Shown here piece by piece: positions 32,785 through 44,494 of a stretch of 64,000 nt of DNA. The notes under the pieces were generated by a model. It worked only from the letters and a program-made list of their open reading frames with translations. It made no database searches and was not told where the DNA came from. The DNA is from Isoetes taiwanensis (Eukaryota; Streptophyta; Lycopodiopsida; Isoetales; Isoetaceae). The stretch lies in assembly GCA_021234155.1 (NCBI GenBank), contig JAJEKV010000014.1, positions 9,257,563 through 9,321,562 of the forward strand, written 5' to 3'. A program made the position numbers and the translations under genes. Position 1 is the first letter of the stretch; the number at the start of each line of letters is the position of its first letter.

Positions 32785-35700
32785 CCTTAAGAGCCTTTGT
32801 GAAAATATCGGTAATTTGTTTGGCAGTTCAACATACCTCATTGAATATATATCCTTGTTTGCTGGTCCCTTATAAAAGTGGATATTGGGCTCGATGTGCT
32901 TGGTTCTCTCATGTGCAAGCTGGATTCTTGACAATAGCAATGCGACTTTGACTATACATCATAATTTCTATTACTTCGAAAGCACACTCACATTTTAATT
33001 CATCTAGTAATCTTTTCAACTAGACAACTTCCTTGGCCACTAGAGAAGCTGACACCACCGTTCACGCCCCAATTTGAACTCATGGCTATAGCGGTATTTT
33101 TGCATTTTCAACATAACTCCACCTCCCTAGAAAAATTGCATAACCGGTTGATTTTCTACATCGAGTCACCTCCCAATGCATCCTTTGTAGGCGGCCAATT
33201 TCAATTTGTTAGGTATTATAAACAAATTCCATGATGTGAAATTACCTTTCAAATATTTGAGTACACGTTTTCGGCCTCGAGTTCTTTTAGGACTATAGCA
33301 TTTTACCTTAATATATTCCTTTGCATAAGCGCCGGTCTTGCGTGCTATTAACCAGAGCGAGGCAGACAACCAGCTAAGAAACTCTATAAGGGATAAGTTC
33401 CATATCCCCTTACATCTCCTCTCAGTTTGATCTTTGTGTCAGTCAGCACATATCCCACACGGTAACACTAGAATTTTCATAGCATTTGCATTTTCCAAAT
33501 TAAACACGTTCAACATATTCTCTCCACATATTTACTTTGGCTCAACTTCAAGATCCTTTCTTCTTTGTTTCTTATTACTTCTATTCCAGAACTTTTTAAT
33601 TCCACCAAGATACATCATTTGGAAACCTTGATTTTAAGATGTTTGCAATCATTCAAGATATTCAAAGTATTGGCTGCCATGATGCAATCATCCACATAAG
33701 TGCTATGATGCAAAAATCATCTTCTTTTCAAACTTTGTATAAGTTCCCATCATTTCTTAATTTTTCCAAAACTTTGTTCTTTCAAAAATGATCCAGCATA
33801 AATACCATTCGTGAAGATTGTTTTAAGCCATAGGCAGCTCATTTGTTTCCAAAACCCTTATCTTTGTTTTACCTCAAAGCCATGGTACATTTCACATGTA
33901 AACTTCTTCTTCAAAGAGTAGCATTTAAGAAGGCGGTTTCCACATCCATATGATGTAAGTTTAATCAAAACTTGTCATTGCACCAAGAACCACGATACTA
34001 AGGTGTTTTACAATTGGAGAATAAGTTTCCTCTTAATCTCTTCCCACTTTTTACTGTATGAAACCTTGTGCTACTAAATACTTGCTTTGTATTTTCTTGT
34101 ACCGCCGAGTTTTTGTTTTGATTTTAAAATACTTGCTTTCAATAATATTTTTTCCTCTTCCGGGGTGAACAAGTTAAATATGTTTGTGTATCCTTAAGAA
34201 GCTAACTCCTCCTTCATAGCTTTTTAACCGTTGTTTTATTTATGTAATACATGCATCCTCATAACTTTACGGGAATTAGCTCATTTTGAGGGAATGGTCA
34301 TGATTTGCTCATATGGTACTTCTTGTTTTCTTTCAATTCTTACGCAGCACTTTGCAGCCTAGCCCGATTCTACGCCATATGGGTGTATCCACCTAATTTT
34401 GTACCTCAATGGAGTTTTTGACTTGAGTTTCTTCCCTTTTATTATACCTTCATCTTTTTACTATAGGTGGTCATATCATAATTAACATTATCTTTTTCTT
34501 CATTATCATCGGATCGCATCTTGTTCCTTCTTTTCATTTATTGGTAGTTTGTTCCTTAATTTGAACCCCTTGCTTGTAATATATCTTTATGCAAGCCACT
34601 CTTTCATCCAAATAGGACATCTCTACTAACTATAATAGTTTGGCTTTAGGACAAAATTACGTAACCCTTAGATTGAGTCATATAACAAAGAATCAACCAT
34701 ACATCATCGACTTTTTCCTCAATTCCACGAGTTTATGAATATAAGGAGACAACATATCTTTAGAAGCATGTCAAGTCAACTTTTCATTAAAGGATTCCCA
34801 AGAGCCAAATTTGGGATTTTTACCCTTTAAACTTCTTGGGATGGCTGACACATTTGAGCAGATTGCAGTTCTAGGCCACTCCTCCCCATAAATTTCTTGG
34901 TATCACTTTGCTTCAACATTGCTCTAATTGCATCCATTCTTTGTCCTGTTTTTCGCTGGTAGCCCATTTTGTTTGAGGTATTTCTAAGTTGGTGCCTCTT
35001 GATGCTGCATGTTTTATGCAAAATATGCGATTTTTACGATAAAATATTCTCCCTCCTCTACTCGGATCTTATACACTTGATTTTTTTGCGGTTTCTCTGC
35101 TGCATGACTAGGTGTTTGAAGCTTGGGAGTGCTTGAATTTCTTGTCAAGCAATAGATTTTTGCATTTTCTCATGAGTCATCAATAGATATATAATAAAAT
35201 ATCTATGGTTTGTTCTACTCACTTACATTCAATGGACCATATAAATCTCAGCCTTAGACAAGTTCTAACACTTTGACTTTTAGATTCTCTCTTTTCTTGA
35301 AGGGTAATCGATTGAGTTTACTTAATTTTGCACCCTTCACAAATTGGATTTTCTCAGCTACATCATTTGATTTATGACACCTAATTTCTTCAGCTTTCAG
35401 ATTATGGAAGTGTGTATGAGCTAATCCTATTGTACATAATTTCCAAATTTGTTTCTTGAATTACATTGACGGCTAGCCTTGCCACAAGACCATTTTATTT
35501 GAAACAAATTCCCAACTCTTTTTGCTTTCGAAATTTCAAGATTCCATTCCTTGTACATTGCATTCTTTTTGGGTCAAAGTGACTTTATATCCTAAGTCCA
35601 ACAAGGCTGACTTACAATCAAATTTTTAATAATTGCTTGGCACACATAAAACTTCTTCTCTTCACAATCTTCCATCCAAATCTTTAAGTTATATGGCCCT

Positions 35701-36950
35701 TTTTTCCTTGGAATTGATTAAGGCTCCATTTCCAACTTGAATTTGTAGAAGTTTGTTGGAAACAAATTTCCTAAACAATTGGTAACTTTACAAGCTGATC
35801 TTTCAGCTCGAATCAACTACAAGCCCGGTCGAGTGCTCGGCGTATATTTTCATGAATACTGACAAAGTATTGGTTACCTCATCATGCGATCACCAATCTC
35901 AACTTTGCTTTTCTCCTCAACTACTCCTAGTCAAATATGCTTTTTGAGGTTTCTTCCTCGACCTCTGTTGACTTCCTCCCTTGTAAAGTTACGTAGGTAG
36001 GGCATTTTGCAGCCATATGCCCTCTCCTCACAGTGGCTGTTGAACTCTTTTCCTTTTTAATTTTGGGCCTTCCATTTTTATAGATTACCCTGCTCACGGC
36101 GTGATAACAAGTAACTTTATCCTTCTTTTTAGAATAAAACTTGGGATTTTCTTGGTTGCCTTAGAATCTTTTTACGATTTCCCATTACGTCCTTAGAAGA
36201 TTCACAAACCTGCTTCCTTGGATCTACAATTATTTCTTACAAATAAAGCCAAGTTTTCATTTCACTTATAGCCTGGAAATTTGAAGTACGACTCCTCTCG
36301 AGAAATAATGGTACACCTCCTTCCCGGATCTGCTATCTATATTGTCAAATTTGTTGAAAACTCAACTACATCTTCTTCTTCTCTAAGTTTTAAATTTCTC
36401 CGGCTGCATTTTTCAAGTAAAATCCAATTGTAGGGATGTTTTTCTTCTGTGGCTCACTTCTTTGAGTTTTTGCTTGGATTGATTTACTGCACTAAGCTGC
36501 TCGGCCGGAGCCATGGCCTGCTTTGCCTCCTGCTATACGGCACCTTGAGTTTATCACTGCTCCTCACATACTTGATTACTGCTTGAGCCAATTGACCAAA
36601 CCCCCAATGCTACTTGACTAGAATGCTTTGGTAAGTTGCACGGTTACAAGTCTTCTACCTCGAGATGAATCATGCGTCCTTCCATACTTGGGAAACCCAG
36701 GCCCACCCTTGTAGACCTCCACCTAGTGAGAGACTAGCTGCGTCACACTTTAGACATATCTATAGGCTCACGATACCCTTTGACTAGAAAATGATAACCT
36801 TAGAAAAATGTCTAGCACAATACTTTATTTCTTCAACCACTTTGCTTATGAATGTTCAATCTTAGGAGCCACAATATGGTCACTAAATCAACTTGTTCAA
36901 ACAAGACAATCTAAAAACTTCCTCTAGAAATAAGAGTGAAGCAAATACAA
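32785..36950 (-). pseudogene. Copia gag-pol polyprotein remnant
   Basis: Read from high to low coordinates. A zinc knuckle with a CX2-type Cys pattern, ERAYGCKMP, is near 36045-36005. The start of integrase has LNRLPFKKRENLKVKVLELV at about 35325-35265, then DLYGPLNVSE near 35250. The reverse-transcriptase entry ARLVAQGF-like block and YSPIVKHLSI are near 34030-33990. HHMDVETAFLN is near 33955-33920, AAYGLKQSSR near 33840, and the RNase H end HERTKHIE at about 32912-32889 is followed by a decayed ADIFTK-type segment near 32815. The order gag, integrase, reverse transcriptase, RNase H is diagnostic of Ty1/copia. Many stops and frameshifts make it non-functional. Confidence 0.8.
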
Positions 36951-37250
36951 GTTCAATATGTCCTTTGGTGCAAACACACAATTATCAAATGTAGCAAATG
37001 GTTAAACCATTAGAAAACCTTAATGATTCTTGTAGCGATTACTCTGTAGCTATAGTATTGACAATCTTTGTAGCTCTGATTGACCTCGAACCCTAACTGC
37101 GGATATGTCCTCCAAATTGTCTTCTCCAAGCGCCAAAATGATCTTAGAAGCCGTATCTCCTTATACAGCCTTCCATTCCATATATACATGTGGATCCAGT
37201 GGGGAGATTAGTACTAAACTTAAGAGCGACTCCGTTGTAGATATATCCTG

Positions 37251-37617
37251 GAGCCTAGTCATGATATGTCGAGGCCCCTTTTTTCCAAACCATTTAAACC
37301 TAGATTTCATAAATAATATAATCTAGGTTTCATCTACGAAGATTGAACCTTCAAACAATAATTCTGAGCCTAGTCATGATATAGAGGCCTTTTTCAAACT
37401 CATTGAAACCTAGATTTCATAAATAATATAATCTAGGTTTCATCACCGATTGAACCTTCAGAAGCAATAATTTAGCATTTCATATCAACTCATATTGCAA
37501 CCATAATCTTAGCATTAGGTTCCAATCACTTCTTGCTTTTGATCTTTCTGAGAACCTCGCGATTAAGCGGAGACAAATAGGTTTATCATTGTCAACTATA
37601 AAATTTGAACAAAAATG
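37251..37617 (-). repeat. Right LTR of the copia element with a 115-bp tandem duplication
   Basis: The full LTR is 37377-37617. The outer block 37251-37365, starting GAGCCTAGTCATGATAT, repeats as 37366-37480 with the phrase AACCTAGATTTCATAAATAA in both. The left LTR has only one copy. A Met-tRNA-like site (TAGCTCTGATTGACC) at about 37071 could mean that the true LTR edge lies near 37086, which would make the left LTR truncated. Confidence 0.65.
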
Positions 37618-39540
37618 TTGCATCTCTGATTGGTTCATTGAGATAGTTAAATTAAGCAGAAGCGGGAAGCGTACTCATCTCACCCGAGTTTCCATGGTGT
37701 TGTTAATTTTTAGTAGAATTTTGAGTTGTTTGCTGCTCGTGACTTGTTTGGTCCATTATGAAACTTCATGCTCGTTTGCATGGATTTTTTGTGAGGTTGT
37801 TAAAACATATTTCAACTTCGAGTTCCATCTCTATTTTTGTCCACCGCAATCATACAAATGGGAGAGGTGCTGGTAGATATCATGGGCATAATGAGACTTT
37901 GGGAAACTTTAATTTTAGCTGGAGCATCACTCCGGACAAAGCCAACCAATGTTTTTTATTATAGAAACCCTGAAATCTCACATCCATTGATATCCATCAT
38001 TTTGCTCAAAGCTACTTATACCTCACAATCTCTTTACCACCATATCACCAATCATTGGCATTGGCATTGGCATTATGTATGTTTGATGCACTCATATATT
38101 GCTTATGGAATCTCTCTTTAAGCCATTTAAACGGTTATTTTATGAGCATCAAGTTACGTTGTTTTTACCCCGACATATTGTGACCATCAAGTTTAAATTG
38201 CAAATGGGTTGGAATACTTACACATGAGTACGCTACAGGGATGGACACAGTGCAGACACACATTTTGATGTCAATATTTTAGAATTTGGTATACATTTCT
38301 TTGCTGCACAACACCTGCAAATGTGGACAAGGTATAGGATGATGGTATATATTCGATAAGCGTTTGAAGTCTTTGCTTGTAGTAAATATTAGTGGTATCT
38401 CCTTAATCATTTTGCTTGATAATTTGTCACATCTAAATGGAGAAGCTAGTAAATGGACACGTGGATGATTCATCCTTAAATTATCTAAAATCATAGCAGT
38501 AATCACCTCTTGCTTTGCTTTTTAGATTCAAGATAATGAATCTTTAAAATGGCAGTCAGGGGTAATATAACTATCAATTGCAGGTTCTCTTATGGCTTTG
38601 AGGCGTATCCCGATTCAAGCTTCCCTAGATAAGCTGCTAATATGTGACACATTGTACACTTCAGTATCATTTCTTGTTTGTTTGCTTGTATACTCCAGCG
38701 AGAATGCAAAATAGCATGTCATATGTTCTGTATCACTTTTATTCTTTTACAAACTAGTATTATTTCATGTTCTATGATTTGTTCCTAACTTTAGTAATTG
38801 CAAGTTTGCAACATCACCTTAACCTCACACTTAAAATTACCTTACCCAATAAAACTTGGACCTATATAGGCCCTATTATATATATACATACATAAAACAA
38901 CTTTGAAACAAACCTATACACATTACATTTATATTATACATAAGCATTGTATTAAATATAAAATTATACATGATATCCACTATATACGAAGAGATTGAAC
39001 CGTTGAATTTAAAACAACCCAGCTCCAACCCCGATTTGAACGTGTGCGATACCAATCCGGTAGTTGGCGAGAGATCCAAACATATCACAGCGCATAGATG
39101 TGTACAATGTACTTCTGAAAACTTTTAGTTTAATTACGTAACTAAAACTTGCTACAAATGTAAAATTATACTTGATGGCTAAGATAAGCTCCCGAGTAGA
39201 TTACGATCTAAGCTATTTTCTACATTTTGACAATTTTAAAAGATGATACAATGCCAAATTTAACTAATTCTAAACATTTTAACAAATTTTCTTGCAAAAG
39301 GTGGACAATTTATATACTAACAAGCGGGGACTTCGAATTTACTCCGCGCCAGAAAAGCGTGTGGATTCGCGTAGCGAGGTTATAGAAGTAACCCGAGTGG
39401 AATCAAACCTGACTGAAAATTCAATTTCCAAGAAAAATTTAGACTAGCAATGTTAACAAGAAGAGTTTAATTATGTGTAACAACTTTACAAAAATTATCT
39501 TTATACAAAATTGCAAGCTTTCTAGAAGCTTGTCTTTTAG
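37618..39540. other. Unassigned AT-rich DNA inside element B
   Basis: It lies directly right of the copia element, where element B polymerase should resume but does not. Open frames such as 37589-37876 have no family features. A phrase (CCAACCCCGATTTGAAC, 39025-39041) looks like a B box on the minus strand but lacks a matching A box. No gene is supported. Confidence 0.45.
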
Positions 39541-41394
39541 GATCCTCCCTAGCCAAATGGAGGTCCTTTGGCATCTTTTATTTACCCTCTTCACATGGAT
39601 GGCACATAGGTTGCTTGCCTTCCTCGGAGGCTGTGCGAGATCTGCCTCATGACCTCTTAGAGGTCGGACCGTAGAGGTGTAACCTTATAGTGATGCGAAA
39701 CTTCCTGCATAACCTCTCCCGGAGCCGTTCAGTGGCGCCTTAGGATCGGGGAGATTAGTGCCTTTGTTGGAAGTGCCTAATCTCTTAGAAGAAGCTTTCG
39801 AGTGCTTCAAATTGGATCCATGATGGACCTTCTTGGGAAGCCACGGCGAGGTGGTGGCGGCTTGGCTGGTTTCCTTAGTGCGCCATCCCTAGCGTGCTTA
39901 CGTACTTTTTGCTTGCAATACCAATCATTGTACCTTTTCCATGAAGATACCCACAGTACGCTTTCTTCTTTAGCGTTGAACTTCGCGGTCCTGCTTGGCC
40001 TTGAACTGCGTGCTCTTCCCAAAGCTGTTTCTTTACCACCTTAGGTGGCAGGCCTTAAGGGTGGTTGGAAGCGTTAGGATTGGGAGGTTTCCCGGCGTCC
40101 CCTTGAGGCCTCTTCTCCTCCTCCCCACCCATGAGTCCCACTCCGCCCGGCCCCTATTGTGTACACGCACTTTGAGATGAGGTGAAACAAGCTATGGCGT
40201 GATTGTTAGGAGGCGCAATATCAAGGAATCACCACTGTAGAGACTACTCGGAGTTACATCTCCCGATCCGATGGGGCGGGGTTGGAGAAGTGTGCCCTCC
40301 AGGAACATAATAGATCCCTATGTGTGCTAGAATCGTGCCACTAGGTGCACAAGCGGCCATTACCCGACTTGAACCCCCAAAATCCGCGGACGCCATGCGC
40401 CCAGCCGAACCAGGGCGTCCACATATAAGAGCCGCGTTTCCTGCTGCGACCCGGGAGGTGCCGGACCCATACCCGGCCCAAAGCGTGAGGACCGACTATA
40501 AGCCTAGCACCTTTGTAGGAGTCTTGTATGCTGATCAAGACTCCACCCCGTTTCACCATTATTGCTGCGTTATGCAGTGCTTTGAATCACATCACCAACA
40601 TGCATAGCGAGGTAGGCCCTTATGCATAGGCATAATAATGGGATTTAAAGGGTTCTAACTAGGAGCATAATTCCTCACAATACATTCCTGACATAACATC
40701 TTTTGCTAACTTTGCATTTTCAAAGTGGACCATACAATCACGGACCTTGCCATATCCGAACATACCACGGGCATATGAATGGCAGGACATTTCGCGGCAC
40801 TTATCCACCCACTGCTATATATAGATTACGTACTAACCATTTCATGCCATTTCTAACGTCTTTATCATATAGGGCACATTTTGGTCTGTTTGTCCATCGA
40901 TAATCTTTTCGGCTTTATCTCACGATCTCCTTAGCAAACTCACTTATTGTCACTTCTGCTTTCCTTATGGATCACGGGAATTATTCCCTTCAGCTAAAAT
41001 GCATATCAAATAGCTGCTCTAATCACGCGCATATATCTTTGTAAATCAACCCGGACACAAGGTTTTGCTCCGGGAATATAGTTTCAATCCTTTTTAAACA
41101 TATTTCTTAGTTCCGCGTGATTTATTAATAATGTGAGATCCATCGTTCAAATTAATAGATCTTTTTTGTCGATAAATTTTGCGCCATACTCAGTTTATAA
41201 CAGGGTTGGTTTTTTTAGCATTGGGTTTCCACATACCACGTAGTCTACTAAATTTTACTCATCATATTTCCATCCTATCCCTGTGTCCTCCATTATTTTC
41301 TCTGGCCAAATCCCGATGCTTTTCATAGCTACTCTTTTTAATACGTAGTCGATATCTATCTTATCAATGACTTTTTGAGCGAAGGTAAAGTGGA
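39541..41394. other. GC-richer block, possible LTR-element debris
   Basis: From about 39600 to 40560 the base composition is clearly more GC-rich than its surroundings. A minus-strand frame (40022-39807) has a basic C-terminal stretch PAKPPPPRRGFPRRS. Near 40250 ACATCTCCCGATCCGATGG resembles, in reverse orientation, CATCGGACCGGGAGATGTAA of the A LTR near 21040. This suggests a degraded relative of that LTR, at low confidence. I see nothing from 40560 to 41394. Confidence 0.35.
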
Positions 41395-44058
41395 TTCTAA
41401 CCTTCCCTTTGAATATACCTCTCCCATTATTCAAGTTCTTCTTCTTCTTCTTCTTCTTCTTCTTCGAATATGTTCTTACGAAGCTACGGTCGAGATAATG
41501 TTAAAAAACATTTTAGCATACCTGGATTCAAAGTAAGACATGTCTCCCAATGCCTACCTGGTGTTTTATACGGGCCACATCAGTACTCCTACTTCCATTA
41601 TCCTTTGGTAAAATCAAATTTAAAATAGAACATTTCACACGCCATGATTCCAAAATTGTACATTTAGATAGAATAATCCATATAATCATTTCCACATTAT
41701 TATTTGTACGCAGTAAACATAATGTATAAAGAGTATATAAGGTAATCAATAGATTTTCTTAGAGCGTAGTAACATATTTATATCTTATCGAGCAATATCA
41801 AGGTGCAGCGTATTCCATAAAATTACTTTCCAAGCTATTCCGCCGACATAATACCATTATATCAAATAAATACCAATATCAGAAGCTATAACATTAGATG
41901 AGAACCAATTTTGTGATCCCAAATCTAGGTAGTTACTTGATAGCCAGTTTCATAGTGCATAATCTTTTACATATTACAAAGAACTAACTTCAAACTTGCT
42001 TAGCATATAAAGTGTAACTTAGCGCAACTTCTCAAGCGTATATCGTATCCTTAGAATAACTTGCTTAAGCTTTTAAGAATACTCTAGGAATAGTAAGCGT
42101 GAACTTTTCTTAAGCGTAACAAACGCCCAGACTTTATCATCGAGATAATATATAGCTTATGATATAGAAGACGCCTATCATGGCCCTTGCACAAATCCGG
42201 CACCAAGTACATTTTAATCTGATAGAGATGTGAAGAATTAAATCTCATTTGTCGTAGCCTTGGAGAAAGCCTAAAATCAGTTCAGCGATCCATGGCATTC
42301 TAGAAATAATAAAGACACGAGTATTTGGAAATTAGCATTATACATCCCAATCAACACCAATATTTGTGCGGGAATATATCGACCCTATTATGCAACTTCA
42401 ACCACTTAGCTCCTATTTTAAATGCTGTCTTAAAGCCCCAATTACGGTAGGAGATTGTATAAAAGCGCATTTGAAAGTTAAGATATTTAAAACACATCTA
42501 GAATCTAAGACTAGTCAAATATTTACATTAAAGCCCAAAAGTATATTACATACCTCTGTCTCTCAAATCGCCGAAGCCAAGCAGCATATTTCCGCGGCAA
42601 ATGTTTTATGGCAAAGCCGCCATTTTGTATCATTTACATTTTGCACTCAATGCGAAGCACAAAAGCCGCAACATAACGACTTGGTAGCCTTGGGGAACAT
42701 GTAATTACCAAATGCTTTACCTGCTCATATGGCTATTAGTACAACCATCACTGTGCATCAGAGGCATCCAAACTTGGGAAGGATCAGAGCCAAATCTTTA
42801 TGAAACATCATGAAGCTCACGTTCCAAGTATACATTATTTGATCCATTTTAGAGTGATTTGCATTACTCGGCTCAGTTGCATAATCACGAGGCCACCAAC
42901 TCCAGAGCAGAAGCTTCACGGATCAGGCTTTCTATACGCGGATCATATCTCAAGGGCTAGCGATTTAGGCTGAACAATCATTTTCGAATATGTTGCCGCA
43001 TTAGAAGCGCCATCGAGATCAGAATGAGCCATTTTTAGCTCTGGAATTTCTGAAACCAAGCCCTATTAGTTTAGGAATCCACGGATCACAAGGAAGTATT
43101 AGGCAAATACTGCCTATGCGGCTACAAACACAGTGACCGCCGAATGCTCAACTAGGCAATTTGCCCTAATGTTTTATGCATAAATATATGCCCTAAATCA
43201 AGTACCATTAGATTTTTGCATATTTTTCTTATCTTTGCAACTTAGCTACCTTGTAAGATGTGCCATGTTGGGCCATTATGCACACCTTCATGCAAGCGTC
43301 ACCAATGGCACCACAGATTCATTAAAGCCACAAAAATACCCAAGTATAATATGACCACTATTTGTTGTCCACAAAATCCAACTGTACCTTAAAGTATTTG
43401 TATGCTAGAAGGCCCACGTTTCTTGAGCTCCTTCATACTTAAATATAAGCCCTGGAAATCTGCATAAAGCCACAAAGGTGCATGCAAAGTACATTTTGCA
43501 TGTAGACCACCACTTGTTAAGCTTGCATATAAGGACATGCATGCATAAGTTTTACAAGAAAGAAAAAGCTTATCTTTTGTCATATATATATGTGACCACT
43601 TGATACTTTTGTACGACAAGGAGTATCATGCCACAAATATAATATCATGCCACATCTAGTCCAAAATATTTACATGTTTTTGCCTTAGCTCACAAAATTA
43701 GTGTATATAAATGTTCACACGGTCATTTCCCATGTATTTCCGAGTATGAACTGTCGCCTTCAATATACTTGGGGTATAAGCTCATCAAATTTCAGGAATT
43801 ATATGAAGCTCAACTTGTATCTTTTTCATATGCCATCTATAAATCATTGTAGCATTATCCTCATATTTTTCCTTAGCCAGTTATATATGTGCAGCATTGA
43901 TAGTAGAAATGTACTACCATTATATTTGTTTTGCACTACGTCTTTAAGATAAACTCAATAAATCTTTTTACTACACACTGTGTAGTCATCATATTTCACA
44001 AGTTTACACAGACCAAGAAGAGAAGATCTTCTTCTTCTTCTTCTTCTTCTTCTTCTTC
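41395..44058. repeat. Tandem duplication, copy 1
   Basis: A block of about 2.6 kb that recurs at 44495-47535. It begins near GAATATACCTCTCCC, then a (CTT)n tract (about 41433-41465), and ends in another (CTT)n tract at about 44030-44058. Long stretches are almost identical to copy 2, for example 43200-43440 against 46487-46720; others differ by many small indels. The 76-codon frame at 43389-43619 has a close twin at 46676-46903. I take this as shared ancestry of the copies, since it has no recognisable domain. Confidence 0.9.
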
Positions 44059-44494
44059 TATAAAATGTCCACTCCCTTTCCGGGATGTAAGACTCCTCTG
44101 TTTATAAGGGAAATGGACCTCCCCTATAAAAGAAGTCCCTACTTCCCGCCACCAGAAGAAATAGAAAAAAGTCATTCCTAATTCATTTGCATGCAGTTCT
44201 TGATATATCAAAGCTGCAAGAAATGTCGAACTTAAAAAGAGTGGGAATGCAGTGGACCCAATCTCTATACTTGTAGTACAATGGACCAAAGTTATTTATA
44301 GATTTGAGATGTATGTAGCACGTTAGGCTATACATACCATGGATAACCTGATAAAGTCCATGAATCATTTACCATCAACCCAGCTAGATGTTATAGCCAA
44401 ATTACCATTAAATTTTGTAATAGATCCATAGTCACAATTAGTAATGCTAAATCCAAATAAAGGAGTCAACATTATTTTAATGGTTTTCAGAAAT

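Larger units (their letters stand above)
32193..37622 (-). mobile_element. Ty1/copia retrotransposon
   Basis: Short LTRs of about 235 bp lie at 32198-32429 and 37377-37617. They share the phrase CTAGATTTCATAAATAATAT and the phrase AGCATTAGGTTCCAATCACTT. Flanking 5-bp sequences TTGCT (32193-32197) and TTGCA (37618-37622) are near-identical and may be the target-site duplication. A polypurine tract on the minus strand (AAGTCAAGGAGGAGGCAAG, 32431-32449) abuts the left LTR as expected for this orientation. The left flank is element B pol; the right flank is not. Confidence 0.8.

Noticed and set aside
39000-39100. Possible second SINE (B box-like CCAACCCCGATTTGAAC in reverse)
   Set aside because: No A box at the right distance and no tail or body repeat.
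39541-40330. A third full chromovirus LTR
   Set aside because: Only one short phrase resembles the A LTR; no partner LTR, primer site or coding domain was found.
43389-43619. A 76-codon frame conserved at 46676-46903
   Set aside because: Conservation is explained by the recent tandem duplication; the flanking non-coding sequence is equally conserved.
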